DNA of 64,000 bases from Sneathiella chinensis (GCF_012720115.1 NZ_VNWN01000002.1:744001-808000), one strand, 5' to 3'; positions 9,092 through 17,225 are shown, counted from the stretch's first letter. Notes: generated by a model not told the origin, from the letters alone. Translations and numbers: made by a program.

Positions 9092-10246
9092 CTAGATGCC
9101 CAATTGACGGGATGCAAGATCCCGCATGATTTCCTCGGCGCCGCCGCCAATGGCGTTGACGCGCACTTCCCGATAAATCCGTTCCACTTTCGGGCCGCGC
9201 ATGAACCCGGCACCGCCCATGATCTGGACACCTTCGCGGGCGCAAAGCTCCATGGTCTCGGTCGCCTGATTTTTCAGCATGCAGATATCCGCCACGGGTT
9301 GCTCCCCCCGGCTGATGCGCCAGGCCACGTGATCCAGATAGGCCTGCGATGTATTGATGGCCTGTGCCATCTGCACCAGCTTGTGCCGGACGACCTGTTT
9401 GTGGGACAGGGGGCGTCCAAAGACCATCCGTTCCTTGGCATACTCCACAACCTCATTGAAGCAGGTGCGGGAGGCGGCGATACAGCCGGAGGCCATGCCA
9501 ATCCGTTCCGAGTTGAAGTTTAGCATGATGGCCGGAAAGCCTGCATTCTCGGCCCCCAAAAGGTTTTCGGCCGGAACCCGGCAGTCATCGAAATAAAGTG
9601 CCGCCGTATCCGATGCCCACCATCCCATTTTTTCAAGCGGGGTTCGGGTAAAGCCGGGTGTGTCCCGCTCGATCAGCAGTAGGGAAATGCCGCCCATGCC
9701 GGGCTCCCCGGTGCGGACCGCAACAGTGTAAAGATCGGCACGCATGCCCGAGGTGATAAACATTTTCGAGCCATTAACCACATAATGGTCGCCATCCCGG
9801 ACCGCTGTGGTTTGCAGGTTGGCCACATCCGATCCGCCGGACGGCTCGGTGATGGCAAGGGCGCTGATCATCTCCCCGGCCAGAATGGGGGGCAGGTATT
9901 TTTCCTTCTGTTCGTCGTTGCCCACATTCCTGATGGGCGGGGCCCCAATGGTGTGGCTGAGCAGGCTGGCGGTCAGGCCGCCCGCCCCAACCCGGCCCAG
10001 TTCCTCTGCGCCGACCATGGCATGGAACAGGTCGCCGCCGGTGCCGCCATATTCTTCGGGGAAGCCGATCCCCAAAAGGCCAATATCGGCGGCCTTGCGA
10101 TAAAGATCGCGGGGGAAGGTTCCCGCCTCGTCCCACGCGCTGACATAGGGCTCGATTTCCTTTTCAATAAACCGGCGAAGAGAGGCCCGGAAGGCCTCGT
10201 GTTCCTCTGTCAGATAGGGGCTGGGAAGGCGTTCCAGTAAATCCAT
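9092..10246 (-). CDS. acyl-CoA dehydrogenase (atu/liu-type cluster)
   Basis: 384 residues with all three acyl-CoA dehydrogenase domains. Motifs: ALAITEPSGGSD (FAD/substrate loop), VVNGSKMFIT and ERMVFGRPL. The C-terminus has IGGGAEEIMRD, where Gly replaces the classical catalytic Glu. The base may come from the helix-G region FNEVVEYAKE, as in isovaleryl- and long-chain-type enzymes. It is last in a five-gene operon. The upstream carboxylase stop codon overlaps this gene's ribosome site (TGAGGAG). It probably dehydrogenates a branched or acyclic terpenoid acyl-CoA; the substrate is inferred from neighbours only. Confidence 0.9.
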   Translation of the reverse strand: MDLLERLPSPYLTEEHEAFRASLRRFIEKEIEPYVSAWDEAGTFPRDLYRKAADIGLLGIGFPEEYGGTGGDLFHAMVGAEELGRVGAGGLTASLLSHTIGAPPIRNVGNDEQKEKYLPPILAGEMISALAITEPSGGSDVANLQTTAVRDGDHYVVNGSKMFITSGMRADLYTVAVRTGEPGMGGISLLLIERDTPGFTRTPLEKMGWWASDTAALYFDDCRVPAENLLGAENAGFPAIMLNFNSERIGMASGCIAASRTCFNEVVEYAKERMVFGRPLSHKQVVRHKLVQMAQAINTSQAYLDHVAWRISRGEQPVADICMLKNQATETMELCAREGVQIMGGAGFMRGPKVERIYREVRVNAIGGGAEEIMRDLASRQLGI

Positions 10247-10257
10247 TTTCCTGCTCC

Positions 10258-12222
10258 TCAGTTGGGTTCGATTTCGACAAGAAGGGCACGGGTTGCAACC
10301 TGCTGATCCCGGTTGGCCCCGATGGCGGTGACAATGCCGTCCACGCGGGACGTGATTTCATGCTCCATTTTCATGGCTTCCAGACTGGCAACGGTTTGTC
10401 CTCTGGTCACGGTCTGGCCAACCGTCACATGAATATCGACCACCCGGCCATTCATGGGGGCCATGATCCGGCCATCGCCGCCGGATGCCTCGTTGCCGGC
10501 AGGGGCCAGCGTGATATCTGCCGAGCAGAATTGCGCCTCACCATCCCGGAGGAACAGGGCCGCCCCGTCAAAAGCGAAGTGGGCCGTGCGCCTCAATCCA
10601 TCAATTTCATAGCGGATGGCACTGTCTGTTCGGTCCAGAACGGTCAGTTCAAGCGCCTCATCCCCTTGCTGGATGTGGAACCTGTCCGCACCCGCAAGTT
10701 TAACCAGAAGGGTGGTGCTGTCTTCCTCCACCATCAGCGTGACGGGAGAGGACAGGGCACCGCTGCTGTCCCAGCCATCGGTTGCCGACCCCTGTTCATG
10801 ACGCCGCTGAAGAAAATGCAGGGCGGCAGCAAGGGACAGCGCGGAAAAGTCTGGCTTGGCTACCTCCCGGCCCGCTTGCGGCAGATGGGTGTCGATAAAG
10901 GCCGTGGTCGCCCCGCCTTCCTGAAAAACAGGATGCTTGAGACAGTCCAGCAGGAAACGCCGGTTGGTCACCAACCCAAGGTCCAACGTGTCCTTCAGGC
11001 TGGAAATCAGTTTGCGCCGGGCATCTTCGCGGGTCTGCCCATAGGCAATGACCTTGGCGATCATGGCGTCATAGTGGGGGGTGACCTCGAACCCGTCCTC
11101 AAGTCCGTGATCCGTTCGAAGCCCGTCCCGCGATGGCGTTCCCCATTTCAGGAGGGTGCCGACCATGGGCAGGAAATTCTTTGCGGGGTCTTCGGCATAG
11201 AGGCGGGCCTCAATGGCATGACCGGTCAGGGTAACATCCGCCTGTGTCGCGGGAAGGTGTTCGCCGCGAGCGACGCGCAACTGCCATTCCACAAGGTCGT
11301 GACCGGTAATACATTCCGTGACGGGATGCTCTACCTGCAGGCGGGTGTTCATTTCCAGAAAATAGAACTCCCCGGTTTCAGACAGCAGGAATTCAACCGT
11401 CCCGGCACCGGAATAGTTGATGGCCTCTGCGGCGGCGACGGCCGCCGCTCCCATCCGCTGACGTAACTCTTCACTGACAGCAGGCGAGGGGGCTTCCTCG
11501 ATCACTTTCTGGTGGCGTCGCTGGATCGAGCAGTCCCGCTCCCCCAGATGGAGGACATTGCCGTGGGTATCGGCAAAGACCTGAATCTCGATATGACGGG
11601 GCCGGATGACGGCTTTTTCAAGGATCAACTCGCCAGAGCCAAAGGCGTTTTCCGCCTCCGAACGGGCGGCGATCAGGGCTTGCGGCAATTCTTCGGGGCG
11701 GGCGACAAGTCGCATACCCCGCCCCCCGCCGCCTGCTGCGGCCTTGACCATGACGGGAAAGCCGATCTCGGCCGCTGCGGCAATGAACCGGGCGTCCGAC
11801 TGATCTTCTCCCTCATAGCCGGGGACACAGGGGACCCCGGCCTTGATCATGCGGCGTTTGGCTTCGGCCTTGTTTCCCATCAGGGTGATCGCCTGCGGGG
11901 AGGGGCCGATAAAAACAAGGTTGTTATCGGCGCAGGCCTGCGCAAATTCGGCATTTTCCGACAGGAAGCCATATCCGGGATGCACGGCATCGGCCCCGGA
12001 TTTCTTCGCGGCCTCGATGATTTTCGCGGCCGAAAGATAGCTTTCCCCCACCGGGGCCGGGCCGATGGCCACGGCCTCGGTGGCCATTTTGGTGTGCGGG
12101 GCCTGACTGTCCGCCTCCGAGAAAACGGCAACGGTGTCATAGCCCATGACCTCTGCGGTGCGGATAACCCGGCAGGCGATCTCCCCCCGATTGGCGATCA
12201 GGATCTTTGAAAAATCCGACAT
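10258..12222 (-). CDS. atuF: acyl-CoA carboxylase alpha subunit (biotin carboxylase + biotin carrier), AtuF/MccA-like
   Basis: 654 residues. The N-terminus ILIANRGEIACRVIRTAE starts the biotin carboxylase domain. The ATP-grasp glycine loop AAAGGGGRGMR is near residue 165. Catalytic-region motifs include EMNTRLQVEHPVTE. The C-terminal biotinyl domain carries the acceptor lysine in EAMKMEH. It carboxylates biotin with ATP and bicarbonate and pairs with the beta subunit encoded two genes upstream. A GTG directly before the ATG is an alternative start. Operon content favours geranyl-CoA over 3-methylcrotonyl-CoA as the final substrate, but sequence alone does not settle this. Confidence 0.9.
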   Translation of the reverse strand: MSDFSKILIANRGEIACRVIRTAEVMGYDTVAVFSEADSQAPHTKMATEAVAIGPAPVGESYLSAAKIIEAAKKSGADAVHPGYGFLSENAEFAQACADNNLVFIGPSPQAITLMGNKAEAKRRMIKAGVPCVPGYEGEDQSDARFIAAAAEIGFPVMVKAAAGGGGRGMRLVARPEELPQALIAARSEAENAFGSGELILEKAVIRPRHIEIQVFADTHGNVLHLGERDCSIQRRHQKVIEEAPSPAVSEELRQRMGAAAVAAAEAINYSGAGTVEFLLSETGEFYFLEMNTRLQVEHPVTECITGHDLVEWQLRVARGEHLPATQADVTLTGHAIEARLYAEDPAKNFLPMVGTLLKWGTPSRDGLRTDHGLEDGFEVTPHYDAMIAKVIAYGQTREDARRKLISSLKDTLDLGLVTNRRFLLDCLKHPVFQEGGATTAFIDTHLPQAGREVAKPDFSALSLAAALHFLQRRHEQGSATDGWDSSGALSSPVTLMVEEDSTTLLVKLAGADRFHIQQGDEALELTVLDRTDSAIRYEIDGLRRTAHFAFDGAALFLRDGEAQFCSADITLAPAGNEASGGDGRIMAPMNGRVVDIHVTVGQTVTRGQTVASLEAMKMEHEITSRVDGIVTAIGANRDQQVATRALLVEIEPN

Positions 12223-12228
12223 CACGGC

Positions 12229-13389
12229 CTAGCCTCTCTGTTGTGCGGGGAGGGTATCCATATATTTGCAGATGATGCCCAGCATGACTTCATCAGCGCC
12301 GCCGCCGATGGAGGCCAGACGACCATCCCGATAGGCACGGGAGACGGGGGTTTCGTTCATGAAGCCCATGCCGCCGAAATATTGCAGGCAGGCATCGGAC
12401 ACTTCCCGTTTCAGGCGTCCGACCTTCAGTTTCGCCATGGAGGCCAGCATGGTCACATCCTGACCCTTCACATAGTCGGCGACCGCCCGATAAGTGATAG
12501 AACGCAGGCATTCCACTTCGGTTTTCAGTTCAGCCAATCGGAAATGGATAACCTGATTGTCCAGCAGCGGTTTCCCGAAGGCCTGACGCTGGCGGGTATA
12601 TTCGATGGTTTCGTCAATGGTGATGTCCAGACTTTTCAGGCCGGAACCGGCCGCCCACAGGCGTTCTTCCTGAAACTGCTTCATCTGGTAGATAAAGCCC
12701 TTGCCTTCTTCCCCGATCAGGTTTTTCCGGGGGACGCGCACATCCTCGAAGAAAAGCTGCGCTGTGTCCGATGACCGCATGCCCATCTTGTCCAGCTTGC
12801 GGGCCACGGTGATGCCCGGTGTGTCCATGGGGACAATGATCAGGGACTTGCTAATGTGGATGGGGCCGTCATTGGTATTGACCAGCATGCACATGAAGTC
12901 GGCCTGTGTGCCGTTGGTGATCCACATTTTCTGGCCGTTGATGATGTAATCATCGCCGTCAACACGGGCATAGGACTTGATCCCGGCAACGTCCGACCCG
13001 GCGCCGGGCTCGGAAACGCCGATACAGGCCACATAGTCACCGGCGATGGCCGGGCGCAGGAAATTTTCGCGTACATAATCGGACCCGAACCGGGCAAGGG
13101 CCGGTGTGGCCATGTCGGTCTGGACACCAATGGCCATGGGAACGCCGCCGCAATTGATTTCGCCGAGCGTTTCAGCCATGGCAAGGCTGTAGGTATAATC
13201 CAGTCCCATGCCGCCAAAGGCTTCGGGCTTGCAGACACCCAGAAAGCCCTTGTCGCCCATTTTCTTGAACAATTCATGGGCAGGGAAAATGCCGTCTTCT
13301 TCCCACTGATCCACATGGGGATTGATTTCCTGTGCGATGAACTTGCTGAGCGAGCTCATGAATTCCTTGTGTTCTGGTCCGTAAATCAT
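12229..13389 (-). CDS. atuD: acyl-CoA dehydrogenase, AtuD (citronellyl-CoA dehydrogenase)-like
   Basis: 386 residues, a full acyl-CoA dehydrogenase: CIGVSEPGAGSD, IINGQKMWITNG and RQRQAFGKPL. The C-terminus RLASIGGGADEVM resembles AtuD-type enzymes as I remember them, and lacks the IYEG catalytic Glu. A Glu in helix G (DETIEYTRQRQAFG) is in place to act as base. GGGAGGAAGAC precedes the ATG. It sits directly between the carboxyltransferase and biotin carboxylase genes, so it should make the unsaturated substrate of that carboxylase. Isovaleryl-CoA dehydrogenase is the main alternative. Confidence 0.85.
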   Translation of the reverse strand: MIYGPEHKEFMSSLSKFIAQEINPHVDQWEEDGIFPAHELFKKMGDKGFLGVCKPEAFGGMGLDYTYSLAMAETLGEINCGGVPMAIGVQTDMATPALARFGSDYVRENFLRPAIAGDYVACIGVSEPGAGSDVAGIKSYARVDGDDYIINGQKMWITNGTQADFMCMLVNTNDGPIHISKSLIIVPMDTPGITVARKLDKMGMRSSDTAQLFFEDVRVPRKNLIGEEGKGFIYQMKQFQEERLWAAGSGLKSLDITIDETIEYTRQRQAFGKPLLDNQVIHFRLAELKTEVECLRSITYRAVADYVKGQDVTMLASMAKLKVGRLKREVSDACLQYFGGMGFMNETPVSRAYRDGRLASIGGGADEVMLGIICKYMDTLPAQQRG

Positions 13390-13415
13390 TGTCTTCCTCC
13401 CGTTTGTTGTTTTTG

Positions 13416-15035
13416 TTACATGCGACCGATGCCAAAGGTGTTCTTATTGGTTTGTCGTGCATCGGCTTCCCCTGCGATGGACAGGCAATAGCTGAGGACC
13501 TTGCGGGTATCCCGTGGGTCGATCAGGCCGTCATCCCAAAGCCGTGCCGTGGCGAACAGGGCAGTGGATTCCTTGTCCATCCGCCGGATGATGCCCTGCT
13601 CCATCTGTTGAAGGGCGTCCCGGTCCGGCTCCTGTCCCATTTTCCTGAATTTTTCCTCGGTAACGATGGACATGACCTTGGCCGCCTGTTCGCCGCCCAT
13701 GACCGCCACCCGGTTGTTGGGCCAGGCAAAGATGAAGCGGGGATCAAAGGACCGTCCGCACATGCCATAATTTCCGGCCCCGAAGCTGGCACCGATATGC
13801 AGGGTGAGCTTGGGAACCGTGGCATTGGTAACCGCCTGAATCATCTTTGATCCGTGTTTGACGATGCCTGCCTGCTCCGCCTCGGTGCCGACCATATAGC
13901 CGGTGGTGTTCTGCAGGAACAGAAGCGGGGTGCCGGACTGGCTGCAAAGCTGGATGAACTGGGCGGCCTTGGTCGCACCGTCCGCATCAATGGGGCCGTT
14001 ATTGCCGATGATCCCGACGGGCTGGCCCTCGATCCGGGCGTGACCACAGACCGTATGGACCCCATAAAGTTCCTTGAAGGTCAGAAATTCGGACCCGTCC
14101 ACGATGCGGGCGATAACCTCGCGCACATCATAGGGTTTGCGGTAATCGGTCGGTACCACCCCCATCAGTTCGTCGATGTCATACAGGGGGTCCTGATAGT
14201 CCCTTGCCGGGCGGGCCGGTCCGTTTTCATTCCACGGCAGGGCCGCCATGATCTCGCGGGCAATGCGAATGCCATCGGCATCGCTTTCCGCCAGATATTC
14301 CGAGACCCCGGAAACGGTGGAATGCATCTCGGCCCCGCCGAGGTCTTCGTCCGTGGCGACCTCGCCCGTTGCGGCTTTCAGAAGCGGCGGGCCAGCAAGG
14401 AAGACCTTGGCCCCGCCCCGCACCATGATGACATAATCCGACAGGCCCGGCTGGTACGCGCCGCCCGCCGTGCTGGAGCCGTGGACAACGGTGATCTGCG
14501 GAATGCCCGCGGCGGACATACGGGCCTGATTGGCAAAGCCCTGTCCGCCCTTGACGAAGATTTCCGACTGATACAGCAGGTTGGCGCCGCCGGATTCCAC
14601 CAGATTGACCACAGGCAGTTTGTTCTTGAGAATGATTTCCTGTGCGCGCAGGCTTTTCTCCAGCCCCATGGGCGCAACCGTACCCCCCTTGATGGCACTG
14701 TCCGAGGCCAGCACCATACAGCGAATGCCGGAGACATATCCGATGCCGGCAATCAAGCCGCCGCCAAGGACATCGTCCTTGCCGTCATCGTCATGCATGC
14801 CAAGTCCGGCCAATGTGGAGAGTTGCAGGAACGGGGCCCCCTTGTCCAGAAGCAGGGCGATTCGCTGCCGGGGAAGAAGCTGTCCGCGTTTTTCAAACTT
14901 GTCCTTCTTGGCGTTAGAGGCGTCCCGGACCTTTTGTTCCAGATCCCGAAAACCGCTGATCAGGGTTTGCATGGCCTCCCGGTTGGTGCGGAAGGCTTCG
15001 CTGTTTGTGTCGATTTCAGACGTAATGACGGGCAT
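13416..15035 (-). CDS. atuC: acyl-CoA carboxylase beta subunit (carboxyltransferase), AtuC-like
   Basis: 539 residues, the length typical of methylcrotonyl/geranyl-CoA carboxylase beta. It has the N- and C-terminal crotonase-like halves. The first oxyanion region is GSSTAGGAYQPGLSDY, the second IGASFGAGNYGMCGR. The QPGLSDY stretch and the NTFGIGRM end differ from the VPAMSD form I recall for leucine-pathway enzymes and fit geranyl-CoA carboxylase (AtuC) better. It transfers CO2 from biotin to the gamma carbon of a branched enoyl-CoA. It is the second gene of the operon, right after the SDR. The substrate assignment is tentative. Confidence 0.88.
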   Translation of the reverse strand: MPVITSEIDTNSEAFRTNREAMQTLISGFRDLEQKVRDASNAKKDKFEKRGQLLPRQRIALLLDKGAPFLQLSTLAGLGMHDDDGKDDVLGGGLIAGIGYVSGIRCMVLASDSAIKGGTVAPMGLEKSLRAQEIILKNKLPVVNLVESGGANLLYQSEIFVKGGQGFANQARMSAAGIPQITVVHGSSTAGGAYQPGLSDYVIMVRGGAKVFLAGPPLLKAATGEVATDEDLGGAEMHSTVSGVSEYLAESDADGIRIAREIMAALPWNENGPARPARDYQDPLYDIDELMGVVPTDYRKPYDVREVIARIVDGSEFLTFKELYGVHTVCGHARIEGQPVGIIGNNGPIDADGATKAAQFIQLCSQSGTPLLFLQNTTGYMVGTEAEQAGIVKHGSKMIQAVTNATVPKLTLHIGASFGAGNYGMCGRSFDPRFIFAWPNNRVAVMGGEQAAKVMSIVTEEKFRKMGQEPDRDALQQMEQGIIRRMDKESTALFATARLWDDGLIDPRDTRKVLSYCLSIAGEADARQTNKNTFGIGRM

Positions 15036-15050
15036 ATCCGTTTCCCTTTA

Positions 15051-15938
15051 TCAGTTGTCGTCAGCGTCGCCGTTTTCGGCAAAGATGCGGGGCGTCACCG
15101 CCAGATGAAATCCGTTGAAGGGTTTGTTGTTGCTGTGATCCGGCATGGGCCAGTTGATGCGGATGTTGGGGGCGGCGCCATCCACTCGGATGCAGGAGCC
15201 GGATATAAAGGTCGCGGCCTCGGACAGCAGGTAAACGATGGCGGCGGAGATTTCCGATTCTGTCCCCAGCCGCTTGGCCGGCGTGTCATGGCGCAGGTTC
15301 ACGATCTTGTCCTGATACCATTCCGGATAGGTGTCCATGCCCGAGGACATGATATATCCGGGGGCGACCGTGTTGACCCGGACACCGGCCGAAGCCCATT
15401 CAAGGGCGGCCGTCTCGGTGAAGCTGATCATGCCCTTGCGGGCGGCGCCGGAATGTCCCATGCCCGGCATGGAATTCCACATGTCCGCCACAATATTGAC
15501 GATCGAGCCGCCGCCATTTTCCTTCATCCACTGGGTGTAGCATTCGCGGGCCACAAGAAAGCCGCCGGTCAGGTTGGTTTTGACCACGGCTTCCCAACCT
15601 TTCAGGTTGATGCTTTCAAGCGGGGCAGGGAACTGGCCGCCCGCGTTGTTCACCAGACCGTGAATGGCGCCGTGCTGTTCAAGGACGGAACTGACCATTT
15701 CGGCAACCGACTGTTCTTCGCGGATATCACAGGGGTGAAGGGAAACGGTGCCGCCCACGTCCCTGATTTCCGCTTCCACGGATTTCAGCTTGTCCATATT
15801 GCGTCCGACCAGAGCGACATCCGCGCCCAGGGCCACAAGTTCGTGGGCGGTACAGCGGCCGATCCCGCTTCCGCCGCCTGTAACGATAATCTTCTGTCCG
15901 CTGAACAGATCGCTTCGGAAAATGGAACGATACGTCAT
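15051..15938 (-). CDS. short-chain dehydrogenase/reductase, AtuG-like
   Basis: 295 residues from the ATG preceded by GGGAGGCCC. It has the classical SDR NAD(P) motif TGGGSGIGR near residue 20 and NNAGG near 95. At the catalytic Tyr-x-x-x-Lys position the sequence reads SGAARKG, so the usual Tyr is Ala. That pattern occurs in 2,4-dienoyl-CoA and trans-2-enoyl-CoA reductase relatives. It is the first gene of the carboxylase operon, behind a LiuR-like operator. The N-terminus (TYRSIFRSDLF) and context resemble the SDR of the acyclic terpene cluster. It is probably an enoyl/dienoyl-CoA reductase or a terpenoid alcohol oxidoreductase. Confidence 0.85.
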   Translation of the reverse strand: MTYRSIFRSDLFSGQKIIVTGGGSGIGRCTAHELVALGADVALVGRNMDKLKSVEAEIRDVGGTVSLHPCDIREEQSVAEMVSSVLEQHGAIHGLVNNAGGQFPAPLESINLKGWEAVVKTNLTGGFLVARECYTQWMKENGGGSIVNIVADMWNSMPGMGHSGAARKGMISFTETAALEWASAGVRVNTVAPGYIMSSGMDTYPEWYQDKIVNLRHDTPAKRLGTESEISAAIVYLLSEAATFISGSCIRVDGAAPNIRINWPMPDHSNNKPFNGFHLAVTPRIFAENGDADDN

Positions 15939-16025
15939 TGATTGGGCCTCCCAGACCAATTTATTGTTGTGTTTCCCTATACTCTTCTTACTTTTTGGCT
16001 TTGTTAGAGAACACTGTTTGACAGC

Positions 16026-16054
16026 ATGGTAGGTGACGTTTACGTTAACGTCAA
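16026..16054 (-). promoter_or_regulatory. promoter and LiuR-like palindrome for the atu-like operon
   Basis: Read leftward: -35 TTGACG (16049-16054), a 17-base spacer, and -10 TACCAT (16026-16031). The palindrome TTTACGTTAACGTCAA (16039-16054; 14 of 16 positions symmetric) spans the -35 and spacer, the geometry used by MerR-family activators. It resembles the LiuR motif as I remember it. It lies about 90 bases upstream of both the SDR and the divergent SCP2 gene. Confidence 0.55.
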
Positions 16055-16133
16055 GAAGGTTGGCTTGATGCTTTTGACAACAGCCTGCCAACTTGGAAAA
16101 ACAGGAACAGTCAGGCCTGAAAGGAACTGAAAT

Positions 16134-16436
16134 ATGGCGACGCTGGAAGAAATTACGGAAACCCTGAAAGACCGGATTGGCGAGGATTGCGGTCTGGGGG
16201 CGACCCTGAAATTCGATTTCAAGGGGGATGGCTTCATCTTTGTGGACGCGGATACCGTCCCGAATGTGGTGAATAATGAAGATGCAGATGCGGATTGCAC
16301 CATCAAGATCACCATGGATAACTTCATTGCCCTGACGCAGGGGGATCTGGACCCGACGACGGCTTTCATGATGGGCAAGCTGAAGATCGAGGGCAATATG
16401 GGCATCGCCATGAAGCTGCAGAGCGTGTTTGGCTAA
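16134..16436 (+). CDS. SCP2 sterol-binding domain protein
   Basis: 100 residues, a single SCP2/sterol-carrier domain. Typical features are the alternating strand ADCTIKITMDNFIALTQGDLDPTTAFMMGKLKIEGNMGIAMKLQSVF, with the conserved D-x-x-A-F-M-x-G-K-L-K-I-x-G-D/N segment. AAAGGAACTG precedes the ATG. SCP2 domains bind acyl-CoA or lipids in a hydrophobic tunnel, so a soluble lipid or acyl-CoA carrier is likely. It diverges from the carboxylase operon and may share its palindromic control region. It has its own terminator. Confidence 0.9.
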   Translation: MATLEEITETLKDRIGEDCGLGATLKFDFKGDGFIFVDADTVPNVVNNEDADADCTIKITMDNFIALTQGDLDPTTAFMMGKLKIEGNMGIAMKLQSVFG

Positions 16437-16462
16437 CGCGTCATACAGATTCGGAAAACGGG

Positions 16463-16491
16463 AAAAGGTGGCCCATTCGGCCACCTTTTTT
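16463..16491 (+). terminator. Rho-independent terminator after the SCP2 gene
   Basis: Stem AAAAGGTGGCC / GGCCACCTTTT with a CATTC loop, ending in T6. Confidence 0.9.
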
Positions 16492-16646
16492 CATGGGTTT
16501 TCGTGTTTTGAGCCAGATTTCCCGGTTTGGGAGCAAGAAAATCACCGGATTTATGCGTTTTGTCGAAATTTTCTCTGTACCTTTTGGGATCTACCCATTA
16601 TGAAAGGCGCTTCGAATTTAATGTTGAACGGAACGGAGCTGGTCAA

Positions 16647-16865
16647 ATGACAGCAAGATCTGCACGGCACGGCCGCAATCAGGGTGGCAAAAGCCGGAAA
16701 AAAGGTGGCGGCGGACGCGGCAACGGCGGAACAAAGAACTGTCGTTCGAATGCGCAGCGCACTGCACGTAAACTGACACTGAAAATGGGCCGTCACGCTG
16801 CCCGTCGCCAGTTGAAGAAAGTACAGGCTGCTACTCGCGCTGCGAACGCTGCGCAAGCTGCCTAA
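16647..16865 (+). CDS. small, very basic Gly/Arg/Lys-rich protein
   Basis: 72 residues; I do not recognise a family. About a third of residues are Arg, Lys or His, and there is almost no acidic residue. Residues 8-32 are a flexible Gly/Arg/Lys tract (RNQGGKSRKKGGGGRGNGG). A predicted helix follows (about residues 36-72) rich in Ala, Arg and Gln. The composition suggests binding to RNA, DNA or the ribosome, but this is inference. The ATG at 16647 follows GGAGCTGGTCAA; an earlier in-frame ATG at 16527 would add 40 residues of unlike composition. A strong terminator follows 17 bases after the stop, supporting a real transcript. Confidence 0.65.
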   Translation: MTARSARHGRNQGGKSRKKGGGGRGNGGTKNCRSNAQRTARKLTLKMGRHAARRQLKKVQAATRAANAAQAA

Positions 16866-16882
16866 TCCTTTTTCAAGGAATC

Positions 16883-16920
16883 AAAAAAAGCTGCACCGGG
16901 ACACCGATGCAGCTTTTTTT
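16883..16920. terminator. bidirectional Rho-independent terminator
   Basis: Perfect 13-bp stem AAAAAAAGCTGCA / TGCAGCTTTTTTT with a 12-base loop. A-tract and T-tract allow termination from both sides: the basic 72-aa gene on + and the 57-aa frame on -. Confidence 0.9.
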
Positions 16921-16941
16921 GTGCCTTTTTTCGGGGAAATG

Positions 16942-17115
16942 TCAGTCCCGGGCCGGTTTGGACCGTAACGCGTCCTGTGGTTTGGCGGGATGAATGTCCG
17001 TGGATTGCCGGTTGCGGGAAGGCGCAGGGCGGGGCGCGGCCTTGTTCTGTTCCCGGATGGTCTGCATGATCAGACTGGCAAGCGAGGAGGCGCGAAGATT
17101 TCTGACAATGACCAT
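16942..17115 (-). CDS. 57-residue hypothetical protein behind an iron-box-like palindrome
   Basis: A frame of 57 codons, ATG to TGA. The N-terminal half is helix-like and amphipathic (MVIVRNLRASSLASLIMQTI); the C-terminal half is rich in Pro, Arg, Lys and Gln. I do not recognise a family, and it does not match the hemin uptake protein HemP. The ribosome site is weak (AGGTCTGCC). Support comes from context: a 29-base palindrome lies 19 bases upstream and a strong terminator about 20 bases downstream in the same direction. It could instead be the body of a small RNA. Confidence 0.4.
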   Translation of the reverse strand: MVIVRNLRASSLASLIMQTIREQNKAAPRPAPSRNRQSTDIHPAKPQDALRSKPARD

Positions 17116-17133
17116 GGCAGACCTGTTTTTCTG

Positions 17134-17162
17134 TTAATAATGAAACTGACAATCATTATTAA
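17134..17162 (-). promoter_or_regulatory. Fur/RirA-like palindromic operator (TGA-N9-TCA)
   Basis: TTAATAATGA-AACTGACAA-TCATTATTAA is a perfect inverted repeat of 10-bp arms with a 9-base spacer. It contains TGA-N9-TCA, the iron-responsive-operator core described for RirA, and also resembles AT-rich Fur boxes. It precedes only the 57-aa frame. Confidence 0.6.
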
Positions 17163-17225
17163 ATAAGAAAAAAGAGTCGTTCGTCAATCTAAAACTGACC
17201 CGATCGGGATGCTTTTGCTCAGAGG

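Noticed and set aside
9092-15938. A leucine-degradation (liu) operon
   Set aside because: No HMG-CoA lyase or adjacent methylglutaconyl-CoA hydratase, and the subunit motifs differ. Kept only as an alternative.
13854-15941. A 695-codon open frame antisense to the carboxyltransferase and SDR
   Set aside because: Same reason: GC-rich third positions keep the opposite frame open. The sense genes are full-length with clear motifs.
16942-17115. The 57-aa frame as the hemin uptake protein HemP
   Set aside because: Position after an iron box fits, but the sequence lacks the conserved HemP C-terminal pattern (I/V-E-H-x-G-x-x-Y-x-L).
16862-17152. A 96-codon leftward frame across the terminator
   Set aside because: It runs through the strong terminator at 16883-16920 and starts inside the iron-box-like palindrome. 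The 57-codon frame ending before the terminator is the better candidate.
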